8,722 nt of DNA from a bacterium (GTDB taxonomy: Bacteria > Krumholzibacteriota > Krumholzibacteriia > LZORAL124-64-63): assembly GCA_030635025.1 (NCBI GenBank), contig DAOVZQ010000082.1:1-8722 (forward strand), written 5' to 3'. A program made the position numbers and the translations under genes. The notes beneath the pieces are model-generated. The model made no database searches. It was not told the DNA's origin and worked only from the letters and a program-made list of their open reading frames with translations. The first letter of the stretch is position 1; every line of letters begins with the position of its first letter. Shown one piece after another: positions 1 to 7,546 of this stretch.

Positions 1-55
1 CGCGCAGCAACTCGCGCGTGTTCCAGCTGACGATGATGATCGAAAGATCACACAT
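1..55 (-). CDS. Family 2 glycosyltransferase, N-terminal fragment (cut by window edge)
   Basis: Only the first 18 codons are inside the window. They read MCDLSIIIVSWNTRELLR from an ATG at 55-53. The pattern of a short hydrophobic beta strand followed by V-S-W-N-T/Y and then a leucine-rich helix start is the classic opening of GT-A fold family 2 glycosyltransferases, where this strand begins the nucleotide-sugar binding fold. Such enzymes (often rhamnosyltransferase-like) add sugars to cell-surface polysaccharides at the cytoplasmic face of the inner membrane. The start codon lies three bases after the rhomboid stop codon, so the two genes are very likely co-transcribed and translationally coupled. 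The identification rests on a short motif only; the acceptor and donor sugars cannot be judged, and the catalytic DXD motif lies outside the window. Confidence 0.72.
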   Translation of the reverse strand, partial: MCDLSIIIVSWNTRELLR

Positions 56-58
56 GGT

Positions 59-883
59 TCATTTCCGGCTGGCGCGTCGCAGGATATCCTGTTCCTCCGG
101 CGTCAGACTGCCTAGCCCTTCGCGGGAGATCTTCTCGAGGATTCGATCCACGTCTTCGCGCCCGTTCGACCGCCCGTTGCCGGGCTTGTTCTCGTCGACC
201 ACGCGAAAACGGGAGCCGGCCTTGCGCTTGCGACGGTTGCGGAGCAGGCCGTCGACCCATTTCTTGCCGCCGCGCAGATATATATAGCCGAAGAGCAGGC
301 CACCGAGGTGGGCCAGGTGCCCCACGCTGTCCGCCCGCCACATGGACATCAGTTCGAAGAGTCCGATGCCCAGCACGAACCACTTGACCTTCACGGGGAT
401 CAGGAACCAGAGCATGACCTTGCGCTCGGGGAAAAGCAGGCCGTAGGCCATCAGCAGGCCGAAGCAGGCGCCCGAGGCGCCGATCAGTGGGATGTATGCC
501 GAAGCAGGTTCGATCAGGGGCATCAGCAGGAAATAGACCAGTCCGGCGCCGGCCCCCGAGATGAAGTAGTACTGCAGAAATCCCCGGCGTCCCCAGAGTG
601 AGGCGAGTTCGGAGCCGAACATCCAGAGGATGAACATATTCCAGAACAAGTGCCAAAAATCCAGATGCAGGAACATGTAGGTGCCGAACTGCCACACGTG
701 AAGGCCCATGACGGCCTTGCTGGGCACCAGCCCGAAGAAGGTGTCGAACCAGAAACGGGCCGCGGAGTGTCCGAGCATGGACTGCAGAACGAAAACGGAG
801 ATGTTGGCCGCAAGCAGCACCTTGATGGTCGGCATAAGCGGCGGGCCGAAGCCGCCCAATGGCGAGCGGAATCCTTGACGCAA
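59..883 (-). CDS. Rhomboid family intramembrane serine protease
   Basis: A 274-residue polytopic protein that should cleave transmembrane substrates within the inner membrane. The catalytic serine is S137 in the motif GASGACFG. The partner histidine is H192 in AHLGGLLFG, within a membrane helix. An HxxxN motif (H78, N82) in the second helix region matches the residues that line the oxyanion site in rhomboids. About six hydrophobic segments occupy residues 18-205. After them come a basic stretch (about 206-226), a linker and a C-terminal tail (about 243-274, VDRILEKISREGLGSLTPEE), resembling the soluble tail found on many Bacteroidota/FCB rhomboids (DUF6576-like, from memory). The start is a TTG codon, preferred because GGGAGG lies six bases upstream; an ATG 16 codons downstream would remove the short N-terminal segment before the first helix. 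The substrate is unknown. The gene leads into the glycosyltransferase. No convincing promoter is visible between it and the upstream terminator. Confidence 0.93.
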   Translation of the reverse strand: MRQGFRSPLGGFGPPLMPTIKVLLAANISVFVLQSMLGHSAARFWFDTFFGLVPSKAVMGLHVWQFGTYMFLHLDFWHLFWNMFILWMFGSELASLWGRRGFLQYYFISGAGAGLVYFLLMPLIEPASAYIPLIGASGACFGLLMAYGLLFPERKVMLWFLIPVKVKWFVLGIGLFELMSMWRADSVGHLAHLGGLLFGYIYLRGGKKWVDGLLRNRRKRKAGSRFRVVDENKPGNGRSNGREDVDRILEKISREGLGSLTPEEQDILRRASRK

Positions 884-889
884 AAGGGG

Positions 890-895
890 CCTCCC
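890..895 (-). promoter_or_regulatory. Ribosome binding site that decides the TTG start of the rhomboid gene
   Basis: The minus strand reads GGGAGG, then six bases, then TTG at 883-881. This near-ideal Shine-Dalgarno sequence and spacing support the non-ATG start. The in-frame ATG at 835-833 lies inside GGCCCGCCGCTTATG, which has no purine-rich site in front of it. Confidence 0.6.
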
Positions 896-965
896 GGAAA
901 GGTCGGAGTGTTCTCGCTGGAAACCTACATGAGAATATCGGCATTGGCACGTGGGAATTCACATG

Positions 966-994
966 AAAAAGGGCGGGAGCCGAAGCTCCCGCCC
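966..994 (-). terminator. Rho-independent terminator of the fadL-type / SGNH operon
   Basis: The two arms 971-980 and 985-994 are perfect reverse complements, giving a 10-bp GC-rich stem. The loop read on the minus strand is TTCG closed by C-G, the exceptionally stable cUUCGg tetraloop. A run of five T (970-966) follows on the minus strand. It begins 24 bases after the stop codon of the SGNH lipoprotein gene and separates that operon from the rhomboid gene. The plus-strand side has no T run after the hairpin, so it acts in one direction. Confidence 0.9.
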
Positions 995-1017
995 TTGCCG
1001 TGTCTCTCAGGACCGTC

Positions 1018-2397
1018 TTAACGGAAGATGGCGTCCATGGCGCTGGCCGCCTCCGGCGAGACCAGACCCGTGTAGGTCTTGGTGTCGTCCAGCATCCCGT
1101 AGGTCGGATCCCAGGTGATCGCCGCGATGGGGATCTGCGGCAGCTCCGTGCCCAACGCGCCGTTGATCACGTCGATCATGCCGTTGGCCACCAGGGCGTA
1201 GCCGCGGTTGTTGGGGTGAATGCCGTCCAACGAGAAGTAGGTCGTGGCCGCGGCCGTCTCCCAGGGCATGCCGGCGCCGACCAGCGCCAGGAAGTGGGCG
1301 CTCTCGCTGTTGGGGTCGAGCCCCGCCATTACGGCGTTGGCGTCGTAAAGGTAGACGTTGTCGCGGGCCGCAGCCTCGTCGGCGATGACGCCGTTGAGCT
1401 CGGTCACGGCCGTATTGACCACGGCCACCTCATCGGCATCGAGCGTGTACTCGGCGGGCAACGGCATGGCGCCTCCGTCCCCGAGATAGCTCAGAGCCGG
1501 GAAACGCACGTAGACCGCGTCTTCCTCGGTGGGGATGGCCCCGCCGGCGAGCATGTTGAAGAGCAGCTTGGGTACGAAGTAAGGCGCGTTCGCGATGGAG
1601 GGGACATTGCCGACAACGATCATGGGCGTGTGCCCGTGACGGGTCTCGATGCCCTCGATCAGCTGGTCCAGGATGTCCTCGTACATGGTCGTGAACATCG
1701 ACGTCGGCGTGATGTTGACGCCCAGAGCCGGTGAGCCGCTGGTGGCGCCGCCGAGGATGTCGTTGTTACCGATCCAGCAGGTGATCAGCTTCGGGCCCAT
1801 GGCGATGGCCTGGTTGATCATGCTTACGTTCCCAAAGGTGGGATTACGCAGGATCAGATCGAAGAAGGTGTTGCCTGGGGACTGGCTGGATGACGAGTCC
1901 AGGGCGGTGGTCACGTCCAGAGTGGTCGCGCCGGGAACACCCAGATTGTTGTAGGGAAGTGGGTACAGGGCCGCCACCGCGAGGGCTGGGACAGCCACCG
2001 CCGGTGTAGCCCCGGTCCGGCTGAGGCCGGCGCCGTCGAAACGCAGCACGCCCAGGACCGAGGTGGGATCATCCGGATCGAGTCCACCGATGCCCGGGAA
2101 GGCGATGTACGGCTGGTAGAACGTACCGGCCGCGTAGCCCATGGTCGAGGCCAGCAGCTGCGGATAGCTGTTGACCTGGGCGTAGGCGGCGCCCGACTTG
2201 GACGGATCGTAGCCCAGCAGACCACCGTCCATGTAGCCTGCGGTCAGGCTGTTGCCGATGGCGACGTAGCTTTGGAAGTACTCGGCGCCCGTGAGGGTGT
2301 AGTCGAGTGTCACCGGGGCCGGCGTATCCAGACTGCAACCCGCAGCCAGGAGGGCCGTCAGGGCCACACCGATCAGAATCCTTTTGTGCTTGGTCAT
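1018..2397 (-). CDS. SGNH/GDSL hydrolase-family lipoprotein
   Basis: A 459-residue predicted lipoprotein esterase or lipase. Residues 1-21 form a lipoprotein signal: KHKR, a hydrophobic core and LLAAGC with C21 as the lipidated cysteine. The +2 residue is serine, so sorting to the outer membrane is expected. The SGNH blocks are in order: block I AIGNSLTAGY with nucleophile S50 (GNSL in place of GDSL); block II NNLGVPGAT (G153/G156 region); block III IGNND (G210, N212); block V DGIHPNN with D391 and H394. It is longer than single-domain SGNH enzymes, with extra segments between blocks I and II and between III and V. The stop of the FadL-type gene lies 14 bases upstream and AAAGGAGG precedes the ATG, so the two form one operon, closed by the terminator at 966-994. 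The natural substrate (lipid ester, or an acyl group on a polysaccharide) is not shown by the sequence. Confidence 0.9.
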   Translation of the reverse strand: MTKHKRILIGVALTALLAAGCSLDTPAPVTLDYTLTGAEYFQSYVAIGNSLTAGYMDGGLLGYDPSKSGAAYAQVNSYPQLLASTMGYAAGTFYQPYIAFPGIGGLDPDDPTSVLGVLRFDGAGLSRTGATPAVAVPALAVAALYPLPYNNLGVPGATTLDVTTALDSSSSQSPGNTFFDLILRNPTFGNVSMINQAIAMGPKLITCWIGNNDILGGATSGSPALGVNITPTSMFTTMYEDILDQLIEGIETRHGHTPMIVVGNVPSIANAPYFVPKLLFNMLAGGAIPTEEDAVYVRFPALSYLGDGGAMPLPAEYTLDADEVAVVNTAVTELNGVIADEAAARDNVYLYDANAVMAGLDPNSESAHFLALVGAGMPWETAAATTYFSLDGIHPNNRGYALVANGMIDVINGALGTELPQIPIAAITWDPTYGMLDDTKTYTGLVSPEAASAMDAIFR

Positions 2398-2411
2398 GGC
2401 AGTCCTCCTTT

Positions 2412-3758
2412 CTAGAAGCGGTAGCTGATGCCCACGCCGAAGATGTCGGCGTAGGAGTCATAGGTTCCGGCCGGATTGGGATAGGGACCCGTTCCGTGCT
2501 CTTCTTCTTCTTCGGCGAAGACGATCTGACGACCGTCCGCTCCCACGTTGGTGCGCTCTTCGAAGTTCACGCCCATGTAGGTGGCGGTCAGGATCAGCTT
2601 GTCGCTCAGCTGGTACTGGATGCCGAAGCTGAAGTCGTCGCGGCTGGCGTCGGGCAGCAGCGGACTCATCGACTCGACAGGCTGCGGCGACTTGTCGCGC
2701 ACGTAGCCGCCCATAACGGACATCTTGTCGTTGACCGTGTACTCGGCTCCGAAGCGCAGCTGCCAGACGTCCTCGTAGGCTTCGGGGATGGTGCTGTTGA
2801 GCATCTCGTTGCCGAAGTCCAGGGACAACTCGTCAAAGTGGCTCCAGCCGAAGTGCACCGCGTCGAATTCCACGCGGGCCTTCTCGGTCAGCTGGTAGGC
2901 CGCTCCGAGGCTGAGCATGTGGGGCAGCTTCAGTTCGGTGCTGCCGCTGTGCGTGTCGCCGCCCAGTCCGGTGATCAGGGCGTCCACATTCCCTGCGAAA
3001 GCGGCAGGAGCGATGTTGGTCAGCTCCAGCGTGCCGTCCTCGACCTGCATCGTCTTCTGGTGATGGTACATCAGACCGAAGGTCAGCTTGTCGCTGGCCT
3101 TGATCATGGCGCCGGCCGACGGTGTGAAGTTGAAGTCGCTCGTACCCTCGATCATCACATCGACCGCATCGAATTCGATGACGTTGCCCAGGGCGGACGA
3201 GAACATGCGTCGGTTCAGCTCGAGCGTGGTGTGTGCGATGTCCACACCAAAGCTCAGCGACACGTCCTCGGTCACCTTCCAGGCGATCGCGGGCGTGATG
3301 TAGACGGTGGCCAGATCCACGTCGTAGCTCACCTGACGACCGATCCAGGAGTCGGGATCGGTCCATTCCACACCCAGACCGAAGGGTGCGTACAGGCCGA
3401 GGCCGTAGGTCAGCTCGCCGGTGTTCTTGTAGAAGTAGATGCCGGGAATGGGGAAGGACTGGTCGACGGTCTTGCCTGTGGCATGATCGCCGCCGTCGGG
3501 TGGTGTGGCGCCGGTGAATTCGGCGGACGGGATGATCGGCATGAGGTTCAGGTCCAGACCCGTACCTTCCAGAAATGCCAGACCGGCCGGATTGTAGAAG
3601 ATGGCCGAAGCGTCGTCGGCCGTGGCGGTAAAGGCGCCGCCGAGGGCCGTGGCCCTGGCTCCAGCCTCGTAGATGTTGAAGCCGCCTCCAAATGCGGCTC
3701 CGGTCCCGAGCAGGCAGATAAGACCTGCGAACAGGAGCAATCTCTTGGTCCCTTCCAT
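2412..3758 (-). CDS. FadL/OmpP1/TodX-family outer-membrane transport protein
   Basis: A 448-residue protein of usual FadL length, expected to be an outer-membrane beta-barrel that lets long-chain fatty acids or other hydrophobic compounds cross the outer membrane. Residues 1-24 are a signal peptide ending AAFG. The mature N terminus GGFNIYEAGARATALGGAFTA, followed by DDASAIFYNPAGLA, is the FadL-family signature: the plug or hatch region with the NPA motif at residues 56-58. The rest alternates polar and hydrophobic residues as barrel strands do. The chain ends GISYRF, with a terminal phenylalanine as expected for BAM-dependent insertion. A loop near the C terminus holds six glutamates in a row, encoded by a short CTT repeat (about 2499-2513). 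AAAGGAGG lies just before the ATG. It is the first gene of an operon with the SGNH lipoprotein 14 bases downstream. The 152 bases upstream (3759-3910) should hold its promoter, but I see no convincing -35/-10 pair. The exact cargo cannot be told from sequence. Confidence 0.92.
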   Translation of the reverse strand: MEGTKRLLLFAGLICLLGTGAAFGGGFNIYEAGARATALGGAFTATADDASAIFYNPAGLAFLEGTGLDLNLMPIIPSAEFTGATPPDGGDHATGKTVDQSFPIPGIYFYKNTGELTYGLGLYAPFGLGVEWTDPDSWIGRQVSYDVDLATVYITPAIAWKVTEDVSLSFGVDIAHTTLELNRRMFSSALGNVIEFDAVDVMIEGTSDFNFTPSAGAMIKASDKLTFGLMYHHQKTMQVEDGTLELTNIAPAAFAGNVDALITGLGGDTHSGSTELKLPHMLSLGAAYQLTEKARVEFDAVHFGWSHFDELSLDFGNEMLNSTIPEAYEDVWQLRFGAEYTVNDKMSVMGGYVRDKSPQPVESMSPLLPDASRDDFSFGIQYQLSDKLILTATYMGVNFEERTNVGADGRQIVFAEEEEEHGTGPYPNPAGTYDSYADIFGVGISYRF

Positions 3759-3899
3759 CGCGCCTCCTTTGGCTTGCGCTGCCGAGCGCGATGGCGCCCG
3801 GTTGTCGGTGGGAGAGTGACAGGGTCTTGATACTCTTCCAATTCAGTCCGCCGACCCTAACACACCTACCGGGGTTTCTGAAATCGGTTTTTCCGGGTC

Positions 3900-3941
3900 T
3901 TTGAAAGAAGAAGGGCCTCCCGCAAAATACGGGAGGCCCTT
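3900..3941 (-). terminator. Rho-independent terminator of the resB-ccsA operon
   Basis: The arms 3911-3922 and 3930-3941 are perfect reverse complements (12 bp, core GGGCCTCCCG) with a seven-base A/T-rich loop. On the minus strand a pyrimidine tail TTCTTTC follows the stem, so the U run is interrupted by C and weaker than in the terminator at 966-994. It starts 20 bases after the ccsA stop and isolates the cytochrome c maturation operon from the FadL-type gene. Confidence 0.82.
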
Positions 3942-3961
3942 GTGGTGCAAGGAGATGTGGG

Positions 3962-5722
3962 TTAGCCCTGGTCGGGCTCCCAGCTTCGTACCCGATCGGT
4001 CAACCAGGCGGCTGCGATCAGCACCAGCATGCCCGCCGAGAAGGTATACACCCAGGTCGGCACCGTGCCGGCGTCGCCCTGGGCATAACTGTGCAGTCCG
4101 CTCAGGAAGTAATTGACCCCGAAATAGGTCATGACCACCGAAGCGATGCCCGCGAATCCACTGGTAGCCAATACCAGCGGACGGTTCAGACTCGGGATCC
4201 AACGGAAGTGGATCGCGATCGCGTAGACCAGGATGGTCACCAGGCTCCAGGTCTCTTTGGGATCCCAGCCCCAGTACCGGCCCCAGGATTCGTTGGCCCA
4301 GACGCCGCCCAGGAAGGTGCCGATGCTCAGCAGGCCCAGCCCGGTCACCAGAACCTTGAACGAGAGTCGGTCCAACTTGACGATGGCGTCGCGGAAAGAC
4401 TGACGCTTCGGGCTCTTGAACAGGTAGAGGATCAGGGTCAGTCCGCCCAGCAGCGACCCGAGTCCCAGGAAGCCGTAGCTGCCCGTGATGATGGTGACGT
4501 GGATGTTGAGCCAGTAGGACGCCAACACCGGCACCAACGGTCCGATGGCCGGATCGAAGGTGGAGAGCATGGCCACCGACAGGATCAACGTCGTCAGCAG
4601 GGCCGAGACGGCCGCCGCCGAGCCGCGTCGATCGCGAAACTCGAAGATCACGCCGGCGATGGCCGTGGACAGGGCGATGAAGATCAACGACTCGTAGCCG
4701 TTGCTCAGAGGAGCCCGTGCCGAGGCGATCCAGCGCAAGACGAAGGCATACAGGAGGTAGATCGTCGCGACCCAGTAGACCAGCATGCCCAGGGCATAGA
4801 AGGGATGACGCCAGGGATACGGCGCTCCGTCCCGACGGCCCAGACTCCAGAAGAAGGCGACGATCAGCACCAGGAAGGCGATCAGGTACGGCAGCGTGAC
4901 GTTGCGGAAGGGATGATTGGCGTTGAGCCAGAGTTCGGCCTTGACCGAACCCGCGGAGGGCAGCACGTCGGCTCCTTGTTCCGCCTGCAGACGTTTCACG
5001 CTCTCCAGGGCCAGCCGGATGCGGCCGTTGTCCATGTCGCGCAGACCCAGCATCAGGGCGTCGGCCATCGCGGTGACCTCGGGCGCGAGATCCATTTCGT
5101 GGATCTCGTTGACATCGACCCATCTGTCGTTCTGGTCTTCATGGATCGGGAAGATCTTGAGGCCGCCCCCGTTGATCACGTTCCAGAAGATGTTGAAGCG
5201 CTCGTCAAACTTCAGCAGCTTGCGCTGAACCTTGGTGCGCTTGGCGTCCGGCGTACGCAGGGCCTCGCGGATGGCGTCCCCCAGCACGTACTGGTTGTCT
5301 TTGATGAGACTGGCCGCGCTCACCCATACGGCCTTGCCCGGCGAGCCGAAGTGGGCCTCGCCCTGGTCCTCGGGGATGCCGAGCATCGCCTTGACGCCGG
5401 GGTGCTTCACGTAGATCACATTGTAGTCGTACCAGAACGTGGAATGGGCCTGCCAACTCAGGTAGAGATCCAGCGGTTCCCAGCCTTCGAAGGCCTCGCG
5501 CTTGGCGATCTTCATGACGATCTCGCGCGCATGGGTATCCAGGGGCTTCATGCGTCCCCGGAAATCCTGCAGGGCGAGGTCGCGGACCAGGTCGCGGTTG
5601 GAGTCCTCCAGATAGTTGAAACGCGGGGCCTGGGGCATGTTGCTGTCCTGGGCCGCCGCCGCGGCGACCAGAAGCAGGCTCATCAGGAGAATCGTGAAAA
5701 GGGTCGTCGAGAGACGGCTCAT
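3962..5722 (-). CDS. ccsA: Cytochrome c biogenesis protein CcsA (system II), with N-terminal periplasmic domain
   Basis: A 586-residue membrane protein that with ResB moves haem across the inner membrane and attaches it to CXXCH sites of apocytochromes c. Residues 1-25 are a signal peptide or first helix. About 250 residues of periplasmic sequence follow, containing GRMKPLDTHARE (56-67), a motif known from CcsA proteins with an extended N terminus. The membrane part begins near residue 276. It has about eight helices and includes RAPLSNGYESLIF (336-348), typical of the CcsA/CcmC/CcmF superfamily. The tryptophan-rich WWD signature lies at 475-492 (WANESWGRYWGWDPKETW), where haem is presented. 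Candidate haem-ligand histidines are H408, H505 and H544. The ATG overlaps the resB stop as ATGA, and GGGAGG lies five bases upstream, so the two are translationally coupled. The hairpin terminator follows. Usual CcsA proteins are nearer 300-400 residues; the excess is the N-terminal domain. No frameshift is seen. Confidence 0.94.
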   Translation of the reverse strand: MSRLSTTLFTILLMSLLLVAAAAAQDSNMPQAPRFNYLEDSNRDLVRDLALQDFRGRMKPLDTHAREIVMKIAKREAFEGWEPLDLYLSWQAHSTFWYDYNVIYVKHPGVKAMLGIPEDQGEAHFGSPGKAVWVSAASLIKDNQYVLGDAIREALRTPDAKRTKVQRKLLKFDERFNIFWNVINGGGLKIFPIHEDQNDRWVDVNEIHEMDLAPEVTAMADALMLGLRDMDNGRIRLALESVKRLQAEQGADVLPSAGSVKAELWLNANHPFRNVTLPYLIAFLVLIVAFFWSLGRRDGAPYPWRHPFYALGMLVYWVATIYLLYAFVLRWIASARAPLSNGYESLIFIALSTAIAGVIFEFRDRRGSAAAVSALLTTLILSVAMLSTFDPAIGPLVPVLASYWLNIHVTIITGSYGFLGLGSLLGGLTLILYLFKSPKRQSFRDAIVKLDRLSFKVLVTGLGLLSIGTFLGGVWANESWGRYWGWDPKETWSLVTILVYAIAIHFRWIPSLNRPLVLATSGFAGIASVVMTYFGVNYFLSGLHSYAQGDAGTVPTWVYTFSAGMLVLIAAAWLTDRVRSWEPDQG

Positions 5723-7494
5723 GACGTCCTCCCTTCTGCCTCACCCTTGCGGGAGGGCCATATGAGGTCGCGCAACAGGATCAGTAGGAAGCCCAGGGTC
5801 AGAAGTCCGTAACCCAGGTAGGTGGGGATCTTGCCGGGGTCGTAGTTCACCGATAGCACCGTTCCCAACTCATCCGGGTCGTAGGACGACTGGAAGTGCT
5901 GGTTGCCGCGGTGCGAGAAGGGATGATTCATGTAGATGCGCACCGCCTCGCCGTCGACGCCCAGTTCGGAGTCGTAGACCCGGACGTGGCTCTCGTAGCT
6001 GGCGGGGTTGCGACTGCCCGGATAGTTGAGCAGCAGGAAGTCGTCCAGGTGAATTTCGTAGGGCAGGTCGATGACGATCGATCCCAGCCTCACGACGGCC
6101 GTCTGATCGCCGATCCGGATCGTTTCGCCGCGCTCGTCACCCTTGATGACGATGGTCTCGGCGCGGGCGCCGTCTGAATCGGTCACCGAGATGCGGGCAG
6201 CCGAGGGCGCTCGCTCGTTGTTGGTCATCGCCGGCAGGGCCTGAACGTGCGCCAATTCCTCCCGCACCATGAAGGCCGGTCCGCCGTCCGCACTGCGGTA
6301 GATGGTCGCGGAGTCGACGGCAAAGGACTGGCCGGCTGCGATGGAGCCGGACTCGGTGTCGTCATCCATGCTCATGGACGCCAAGGGCTGGGTCGCACGG
6401 GCGACCAGGGCGCCGTCGTCGTCGCGGCCGAAGATCACGCCGCGTTCGAACTGGTAGAGTATGTCAAGATCCGGGAAGGCTTCCGCGGCGCCGCTGTGGT
6501 CCATGGAGAATTCGGGGTGGAAGGCGAAGAGGATCTTCTCGCCCTGCCGCCCGTCCGGTGCAGTGATGTTCACGCGGATCATGGGATTGCTCAGGTCCCC
6601 AGTATAATCGGTTTCGCCGCCGACCTTGAAGGCGGCCTGGAATTCGGTGACCGTGAAGCGCCAGTCCGACTGTTCGAAGGTTCCCGGCATCTCGTCGGGT
6701 ATGTCGAAGGTCATCGATTCGGCGCCGCTGCGCATGCGCAGGCGACCCCAAGGGGAGACGCCGGCCGAGTCGGGCAACGGTTCGTTCTCGTAGCGCATCA
6801 CCTGGCCGCCGAAGACACGCCGCTCGTTCTCGAGCAGGAAGACCTCCTCGACACCCGACTCGCCGTTCAGTGTCAGGCGCAGGGCCGCCGGGCCCTCGTC
6901 CGAAGCCTGGAGGCTCTCGGCGAAACGCGGCCAGTATTCTTCGATCGCCACACGGTACTTGTCGCCGCCGGGTGCGAGATCGCGGTGCAGGCCGAGCTTG
7001 CCGGGCCGGTAGAGGCGGACCGGGGACGTCGCGTTCTCGCCGTCCACTTCCAATTGCACGTGGGGTTCACGAGAGAACATGTAATCGGTCGACGCACCCT
7101 CGCGGATGGGCATGATCCCTTCATAGCCCATATAACGCGTTACACCGGCGGCGACCAGAATCCAGATGACGGATATGTGGACGATGACGGCGCCGTATTG
7201 GCGCGGCTTGTAAGGGGCGCGAGCGAAGAGTACGAGTATCAGGTTGATGATCATCAGGACCAGCACGATCTCGAACCAGCGGGCGTTGTACACCATGTCG
7301 CGGGCGCCGACGGCGCCCCACTGGGATTCGAGAAAGGTCGCCTTGGCGATGGCCACAGCAAAGATCACCAGCAACACGACACTGAACTTCAGAGAAGCCA
7401 GGGCCTTGATAGGCGGAAGACTAAGAAATCCGTTCACATTCACCGTCCATTTTGTGGAAACGATCGCCGGCGGTCGCAGGCGGCCGGGATGCAT
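5719..7494 (-). CDS. resB: ResB-family cytochrome c biogenesis protein (system II)
   Basis: A 591-residue membrane protein, partner of CcsA in the haem-delivery and cytochrome c synthetase complex. Three helices lie near the N terminus (about 35-54, 73-91 and 101-119), separated by ATFLESQWG and an ARWFE segment typical of the family. A large periplasmic domain (about 122-555) follows, then a final helix (about 559-578) and a basic tail. H106 sits in the third helix, where ResB proteins carry a conserved histidine. The segment before the last helix, FQSSYDPDELGTVLSVNYDPG (about 532-552), is a strong ResB family mark. The ATG at 7494-7492 has AGGA seven bases upstream and a candidate promoter 25 bases further out, so I keep it. 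GTG codons at residues 18 and 20 are alternatives without a visible ribosome site. It is first in the operon; its stop overlaps the ccsA start. Confidence 0.93.
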   Translation of the reverse strand: MHPGRLRPPAIVSTKWTVNVNGFLSLPPIKALASLKFSVVLLVIFAVAIAKATFLESQWGAVGARDMVYNARWFEIVLVLMIINLILVLFARAPYKPRQYGAVIVHISVIWILVAAGVTRYMGYEGIMPIREGASTDYMFSREPHVQLEVDGENATSPVRLYRPGKLGLHRDLAPGGDKYRVAIEEYWPRFAESLQASDEGPAALRLTLNGESGVEEVFLLENERRVFGGQVMRYENEPLPDSAGVSPWGRLRMRSGAESMTFDIPDEMPGTFEQSDWRFTVTEFQAAFKVGGETDYTGDLSNPMIRVNITAPDGRQGEKILFAFHPEFSMDHSGAAEAFPDLDILYQFERGVIFGRDDDGALVARATQPLASMSMDDDTESGSIAAGQSFAVDSATIYRSADGGPAFMVREELAHVQALPAMTNNERAPSAARISVTDSDGARAETIVIKGDERGETIRIGDQTAVVRLGSIVIDLPYEIHLDDFLLLNYPGSRNPASYESHVRVYDSELGVDGEAVRIYMNHPFSHRGNQHFQSSYDPDELGTVLSVNYDPGKIPTYLGYGLLTLGFLLILLRDLIWPSRKGEAEGRTS

Positions 7495-7518
7495 TCGAAG
7501 ATCCTACTACATCGCTCC

Positions 7519-7546
7519 ATAATAACTGATATCCTGCGATGAACAA
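7519..7546 (-). promoter_or_regulatory. Candidate sigma70-type promoter for resB-ccsA
   Basis: On the minus strand the hexamer TTGTTC (7546-7541) is followed after 16 bases by TATTAT (7524-7519). The -10 matches the consensus at five of six positions; the -35 matches only at three. Transcription would start near 7512, giving a leader of about 17 bases that still contains the AGGA ribosome site. The weak -35 and the overlapping dyad at 7543-7560 suit a regulated promoter. This is a match by eye only. Confidence 0.42.

Noticed and set aside
884..965. TATTCT on the minus strand as a -10 of a rhomboid promoter
   Set aside because: No acceptable -35 hexamer lies 15-19 bases upstream, so I do not list it.
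2307..3830. Long plus-strand open frame (507 codons) opposite the FadL-type gene
   Set aside because: It is antisense to a gene with clear family motifs, is rich in His, Gln, Val and Gly as expected from reversed GC-biased codons, and shows no domain.
3875..3883. Small palindrome TTTCTGAAA upstream of the FadL-type gene as a fatty-acid regulator site
   Set aside because: Only nine bases with no further symmetry; it does not resemble a known FadR or similar operator well enough.
3759..3898. TATCAA and TTAGGGT on the minus strand as promoter elements of the FadL-type gene
   Set aside because: Neither has a matching -35 at suitable spacing. A promoter should be here but cannot be placed by eye.
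3843..5123. Minus-strand open frame (426 codons) in another frame over ccsA
   Set aside because: Arg/Gly/Pro-rich out-of-frame reading of CcsA; the true frame has the WWD motif, helices and a coupled start.
4091..5812. Long plus-strand open frame (573 codons) opposite ccsA
   Set aside because: Antisense shadow; low-complexity Gln/Asp/Arg/His composition, no recognisable motif, and it covers the well-supported CcsA gene.
7440..7520. Small upstream frame on the minus strand starting ATGGAGCGATG near 7520
   Set aside because: It would overlap the resB start out of frame, but there is no ribosome site and its ATG would overlap the predicted -10 element.
6247..7542. Plus-strand open frame (431 codons) opposite resB
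   Set aside because: Antisense shadow of ResB with the same biased composition; it also runs through the putative resB promoter.
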